A stretch of DNA of 26,811 nt, from positions 1 through 26,811 of the forward strand of contig CALDRG010000094.1 in NCBI GenBank assembly GCA_937911265.1. The letters run 5' to 3'. Origin of the DNA: Thalassarchaeum sp002495735 (GTDB lineage: Archaea > Thermoplasmatota > Poseidoniia > Poseidoniales > Thalassarchaeaceae). Position numbers and translations under genes: made by a program. The notes under the pieces were generated by a model. The model did not search any database. It was not told the DNA's origin and worked only from the letters and a program-made list of their open reading frames with translations. This document shows positions 22,530 to 26,811 of this stretch, in pieces. Every line of letters begins with the position of its first letter. Position 1 is the stretch's first letter.

Positions 22530-25500
22530 TCACTCGACTTCGTCGTCCGCATCTTCTTCCGCTTCTTCTTCCTCTCCCGGCTCCTCTTTCTCGTACTCCC
22601 ACGAGTCTCCCCCGTAGTAGTCTTCGTCATCGTCCTCGTAGTAGTAGTCATCACTGTCGCGTCCTCTTAACATGGTCATAGCTATGCCTAGAACTACAAC
22701 GACTAGTACGCCTCCGAGCAAAATCATCTGCGAGTCTTCGCCTCCTGTTTCGGTGGTAGGCGGTGGCTGTACGTTAACCCCTACAATTGCCTGGTAGGGG
22801 TTGTCAAAGTCACCATCAACGATGAGATACAGGTTCGGTTGGCCTGGCTGCCACGACTCCCATTGGAACTCAGTGTAGACACTCGAGCTCTCAGCGGGCA
22901 ATGGCAATACAATGGGTCCGTCCCTAGCTGTGGAGAGTGATTCTCTCCACTGACCTCCATCGACCAGTTCATAGAGTCCGACAGTGAACTCTCCCTCTCT
23001 CTTGCCGGGATTCTCCCAGAATGTCTCGATGGAGATGATTTCGCCCTGCACCGGAGTGTTGCTAGGGTTGATTACCGAGCGAGTGTATTGCCCGAGGAAC
23101 TCCATGATTCTCAGAGTGACTTGCCTCGGTGCCGAATCACTCCCTGAGCCGATAATCTCGTTACCAGACTTGTCCGTAGAGGTTATCCAGAACCAGAGAT
23201 AGTCCCCTGATTCTATCTTCATGTCATTTAACGGACTGAAATCCAGCGCCGACTGATACACATCGTTGGTGTCGTCGTCGATAATCATGGTCATCTCACC
23301 AGTGGCCTCGGTCCCTGCAACTGGACCGTTTGCTCTGACGTAGACCCACGAAACCTGCAGCGGGCCATCCATCATACCGATCTCGTCGACCATTGTCACG
23401 GTCACCGTGACATCTCCCAGCAGGTCTGAATCCAATATCGTCAGAGAAGAATCTGGATAATCTGCTATGTTGAACAGGGCCTGTGGTGCCTTGCTGTCAA
23501 CTATAACGGAAGCATCGCTATTGGCCACAGACGAACCCAATCCTGGGACGTTTAGGACACTGGTAGTGACTGACATCTCGGGATTTAACGGCACCCTTGC
23601 AGGTAGGACCATGGACCCAGAGAAGGATCCGTCGGAATCCACTTCGACCACAATGTCGACTTCCTGAGTGCCGTAGATGACTTCAATCTCGACCTGTAGG
23701 TCTTCGGGAATCTCCGAAGCCCGCACCTGTGAGCCTGCGTAGTATATCGCGCCGTCCATCTGGAACTCATCTCCCTGTCGCAGGTACAGCGAATTCCCGA
23801 TTGACTCAATCTGAGGCGGAGTCAAATCGGACATGGACTCCGGAACTGCCATGAACTTGTTATCGAGCTCCCATGTCAGTTCGCCTATGTTATTCTGGTA
23901 AGCGACAGTAGTGAGGTCGTCCTCGATACTGATACTCGGTTTGCATCCGAGTTGACCATCCTCCCACGGGTAGTCCCACGAGAGTTCGAAGCCAAGGCTA
24001 ATCTGGGTGATGTCCGAAGTGATTTGAGATGATTGAGCACTAAGTGGCGAAACCATGCTGTCATCAGCGGTCCACAGTGTCCCTCTGGACGGGTCGTAGG
24101 TGAACTTACCCAAATTCGACGGGCCGTCGCCGCACAGCATCACAGTGATGTTATCGAGAGTGTGGATGCCGTTGGCTTCTTCGACTTGGATAGTAAAGGT
24201 GTGAGGCACCCCTGCAAGCAGGTAGCCAATCTCACGATCCAATTCGTATCCAGATGAAATCAGGCTGGTCGGCTCGTCGGTGGCTACCACGATACTGGCC
24301 CATGCGTCAGCAGCACCGGGGCCCCCTCCGGTTCCTCCGTCCTGATAGGTGTGTCCGGCCCAGTCGGTGCCCTCAATGTAGAAGTGGACCATGCTGTTGA
24401 ACGGCAGAGCGGAGAGATCCAGCGAAGGAAACTGCACCTGCTGCTGACCGGTCATTCCTGAGGTTAGAGGCATCTGCATAGACAAGTACTCGTCTTCATC
24501 GGCTACACCGTCCATATTCAGGTCGTCCATGGTCTCGCGCCAGTAGCGCAGCGTGATTATCTCGCCGCGGGCCTCTCCCTCATCGATGGTGATGAATAAT
24601 GCGAGTGGGTTGTCGGGTTCCCAAACCTTAGCGTGGGCCGATTGCAGGCCGATATTGGTGTTGAGTTCCATAGGACCAGCGATGGGTGGGTTGGAATCGA
24701 CTCTGACTATGACCTGAGGTGGAACCCCTGTCACATCCTCAACTCCTGCCGCCGATCCTGATGGGCCGACAGAGAGCATCATCGGCGACATAGATAATTC
24801 CGACAGCGATGCCGGAGGAGAAACGATTCCAGAGTACCCTCCTCCGTCTTCGGATGTCATTGCGAATAGGTTACCCGATAGATTCAGGCCGACAGAATAG
24901 TCACCGGCGTCGGGGCGGGAACTGGTCGAGTCCTGGAAGCGGACGGACCCCGATATGTTGACCTGAGCGCCATCCATAATCGGGAACGGGTAGAACGGTG
25001 AGAACTGGTTGGACAGCAATCTACCGGACTCGTCTCGGACCTCAAAGGAGTCGACCTGTAGATCATTCTCCACGGCCTTGGCACCGGACTGGCCACTGAA
25101 TGACACTGCTGGCCACACCGTCTCTCCTGATGAGTCGAAGGCCTGAGCAACCCAGCGTATGCTATCGACGTCGTCCCAACTCCAAGAAATCTCAAACGCC
25201 CAGTGGACGACGATATCGTTCCAACCGTCGTTGTGCGTCTCGTTACCGATGTAGCTGGCCGTCTCGTCAAGCATAGCGGAATTGATGCCTGAGGATTGGC
25301 TGAACATCACTGCAGCTGTCGAATCCCAATCATATGCTGGGTCCTTTGAGACCTCGAATTCGAGAATCACTCCGTCAGAGGCAGTTCCTCGCAAGGTAAT
25401 CTTCTCGATTTCCGAGTTGTCATACAGGTGGTGGTGCTTGGTCTGAATCTCCACCAGCTGCCTATCTGGGTACATCGTGTTGGGAACTTGGAAGTCACGA

Positions 25501-26811
25501 TTTGTCATGATGTAGTCGAAATCGATATCGCCATCAATGGCTATAGAACCCATCTCCGCAGAGATGGTGACAGGTATCGAAACCTGCTCTGGAGGGGGGT
25601 CGTCCTGCGTCTGCGAGTCGTGGTAGGCTGATACTGAGGCGCCTAGTCCAGAGACGTTCTCGAAAATCATGTAGCCTATCCCCATCCTACTCAGTGTCAC
25701 CGTCTGAGCGCTGTTCGAATCTATACTCAAGGAGACTTCTCTCCACTGCCTTCCGGTGTCAGAGTCAGTATGAGTACCCGGCAGCGAGTTAATTGCGAGT
25801 ATCTGAGCACTGTCAAGCATATTGTAAAATGGTGAATTGACTGAACTACTACTCTGAGTCGCCGTCCCAACAGAAACGGAGACCGGGGATTCGAATCCGT
25901 TAGAATCCGGTGAAACCGCGATGATTCCAGCGGTAACCGCTCCGGCTGCTGGAATCCTGAAGGACAGCGATGCAGGACTGCTGCCGTCGAGGGCGAGTAT
26001 GGCCGTTGTGGCCTGGTACTGTGGTTCGCCTCCCGAGTCGGTGAGCAGTGACTGCCATCCGTAGTGACCGTAGTTAATGCCGAACGGGAAGCTCCACTCG
26101 TGAGTCCCGTCATCGATGACGTCAATGTCGGGATTGAGTGCCGGTTCGGCGAAGTTGGTTGTCAGGACCAGTCTGTCAATCCAGCCATTCGTGGGCAGTG
26201 ATATCGACACCCCGAATCCAGGCTGAGGGTAGGTGAAGGTCAACCCCCCCTGAGATGCAGTTCCCAGAGTACCTCCATTGGGGCCTGTGAAGTCTATTGA
26301 GAGGCCACTAGAAAAGTTCCCTGAGAGTCCGATGCTCTTGATTGGCCTCGAGGAGTGGAGGTAGTCAGAGGAGACTGTGCCAGAGACGCCGGTGGCGTTC
26401 AACAGGCCATCGATGAGGCTCACACTAGCACTGAGATCCCATCCGTTACCCTCTAACGCTGCGGCGTTCAGAATCCTCTTGCCGCCGATGTGAATCTTGT
26501 TTATCTTAGAAGTCTCCTCCTCGTTGTTGGTGCCCATGTGTACCATGAGCTTCATCTGAGGGGTCGTAGTGGTGTCAACTCCGGCCAGAGAAATCGGGAA
26601 AGAGACGTTCGAATATCCAGGAACAGTCTCTCCGGTGAAAGTGTCAATCAGAGACGCCCCGACCCAAGAGTCAGAGGGAATCGCGGCATCGACATCGATG
26701 AATCCGAGGTTGAAGTCGTGGATGTCAGAGGCGCTAAAGACCGGACTCAGCCAGTCGCCCGGATTCCCGTAGTTGGCGATTCTTATTCCGACGTTATCGA
26801 GGTACCATCCG
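22530..26811 (-). CDS. Giant type I membrane surface protein, 5' end outside the window
   Basis: The frame is open from 22530 to the window edge (1426 codons before the stop), with no stop in the region 26556-26810. The ATG at 26555 is internal, and upstream codons continue a beta-rich domain (GWYLDNVGIRIANYG). Long stretches of Ser/Thr/Gly-rich beta-sandwich sequence follow. Near the C-terminus there are several Ig-like modules, including segments opening DSNPPIAGPMEL and DSKAPQALFNIADY, as in bacterial adhesins. A proline-threonine linker (PPPTTETGG) leads to one membrane helix (QMILLGGVLVVVVLGIAMTML). The tail is very acidic: a Tyr/Asp/Glu-rich cytoplasmic stretch of about 45 residues. No catalytic domain is recognised. 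It is probably a cell-surface or attachment protein. Confidence 0.85.
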   Translation of the reverse strand, partial: GWYLDNVGIRIANYGNPGDWLSPVFSASDIHDFNLGFIDVDAAIPSDSWVGASLIDTFTGETVPGYSNVSFPISLAGVDTTTTPQMKLMVHMGTNNEEETSKINKIHIGGKRILNAAALEGNGWDLSASVSLIDGLLNATGVSGTVSSDYLHSSRPIKSIGLSGNFSSGLSIDFTGPNGGTLGTASQGGLTFTYPQPGFGVSISLPTNGWIDRLVLTTNFAEPALNPDIDVIDDGTHEWSFPFGINYGHYGWQSLLTDSGGEPQYQATTAILALDGSSPASLSFRIPAAGAVTAGIIAVSPDSNGFESPVSVSVGTATQSSSSVNSPFYNMLDSAQILAINSLPGTHTDSDTGRQWREVSLSIDSNSAQTVTLSRMGIGYMIFENVSGLGASVSAYHDSQTQDDPPPEQVSIPVTISAEMGSIAIDGDIDFDYIMTNRDFQVPNTMYPDRQLVEIQTKHHHLYDNSEIEKITLRGTASDGVILEFEVSKDPAYDWDSTAAVMFSQSSGINSAMLDETASYIGNETHNDGWNDIVVHWAFEISWSWDDVDSIRWVAQAFDSSGETVWPAVSFSGQSGAKAVENDLQVDSFEVRDESGRLLSNQFSPFYPFPIMDGAQVNISGSVRFQDSTSSRPDAGDYSVGLNLSGNLFAMTSEDGGGYSGIVSPPASLSELSMSPMMLSVGPSGSAAGVEDVTGVPPQVIVRVDSNPPIAGPMELNTNIGLQSAHAKVWEPDNPLALFITIDEGEARGEIITLRYWRETMDDLNMDGVADEDEYLSMQMPLTSGMTGQQQVQFPSLDLSALPFNSMVHFYIEGTDWAGHTYQDGGTGGGPGAADAWASIVVATDEPTSLISSGYELDREIGYLLAGVPHTFTIQVEEANGIHTLDNITVMLCGDGPSNLGKFTYDPSRGTLWTADDSMVSPLSAQSSQITSDITQISLGFELSWDYPWEDGQLGCKPSISIEDDLTTVAYQNNIGELTWELDNKFMAVPESMSDLTPPQIESIGNSLYLRQGDEFQMDGAIYYAGSQVRASEIPEDLQVEIEVIYGTQEVDIVVEVDSDGSFSGSMVLPARVPLNPEMSVTTSVLNVPGLGSSVANSDASVIVDSKAPQALFNIADYPDSSLTILDSDLLGDVTVTVTMVDEIGMMDGPLQVSWVYVRANGPVAGTEATGEMTMIIDDDTNDVYQSALDFSPLNDMKIESGDYLWFWITSTDKSGNEIIGSGSDSAPRQVTLRIMEFLGQYTRSVINPSNTPVQGEIISIETFWENPGKREGEFTVGLYELVDGGQWRESLSTARDGPIVLPLPAESSSVYTEFQWESWQPGQPNLYLIVDGDFDNPYQAIVGVNVQPPPTTETGGEDSQMILLGGVLVVVVLGIAMTMLRGRDSDDYYYEDDDEDYYGGDSWEYEKEEPGEEEEAEEDADDEVE

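Overview
The window reads as archaeal chromosome, most likely Marine Group II (Candidatus Poseidoniales) or a close relative in the Thermoplasmatota. The grounds are: a Cbf5-type pseudouridine synthase beside cytidylate kinase and a DUF106 (Oxa1/EMC3-like) protein; a GPN-loop GTPase; an archaeal-type alanyl-tRNA synthetase; archease and RtcB; a UbiA prenyltransferase of the ether-lipid type; and TATA-like boxes with short or no leaders. Giant secreted proteins with CARDB, calcium-repeat and Ig-like regions, plus a bacterial/eukaryotic-type GMP reductase, also fit that group. The taxon is inferred, not demonstrated.

Layout. The left edge holds the 3' end of a secreted CARDB protein (+), a poly-T terminator and possibly a leaderless mini-gene. 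A minus-strand operon follows, read from 5856 down to 761: a cytoplasmic-looking giant with PPGF motifs, DUF11-like domains, (PE)17 and a zinc ribbon; DUF106 with a zinc ribbon; cmk; cbf5/truB. Divergent from it run a GPN-loop GTPase and ornithine carbamoyltransferase (+), which overlap. A second minus-strand unit (9251 to 7775) holds two small proteins, translationally coupled, and then a UbiA prenyltransferase. tRNA-Glu(CUC) and guaC follow on the plus strand. A third minus-strand stretch (19488 to 10597) carries alaS, an alanine-type aminotransferase, a protein with an internal duplication, a large calcium-repeat protein with its own promoter, and archease. rtcB and an AlkA-type DNA glycosylase are on plus, each facing a small minus-strand gene. 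The right edge holds a giant type I membrane surface protein cut by the window end.

How the parts fit. RNA maturation and translation dominate: Cbf5 (H/ACA-guided pseudouridylation), the archease and RtcB pair (tRNA splicing ligation), alaS next to an alanine-forming aminotransferase, and tRNA-Glu. Metabolic genes cover CTP supply (cmk), arginine (OTC), purine salvage (guaC) and membrane lipid (UbiA). Three envelope or secreted proteins (CARDB, calcium repeats, giant surface protein) represent the cell surface. Genes are packed very tightly: three convergent pairs have stop codons that touch or overlap. No CRISPR array, insertion sequence, integrase or phage gene is visible. The least explained items are the 859-residue PPGF/DUF11/(PE)17/zinc-ribbon protein at the head of the cbf5 operon, the duplicated-domain protein at 14247-15359, the small wHTH-like pair at 8722-9251 and the IHTHD-motif protein at 21061-21558.
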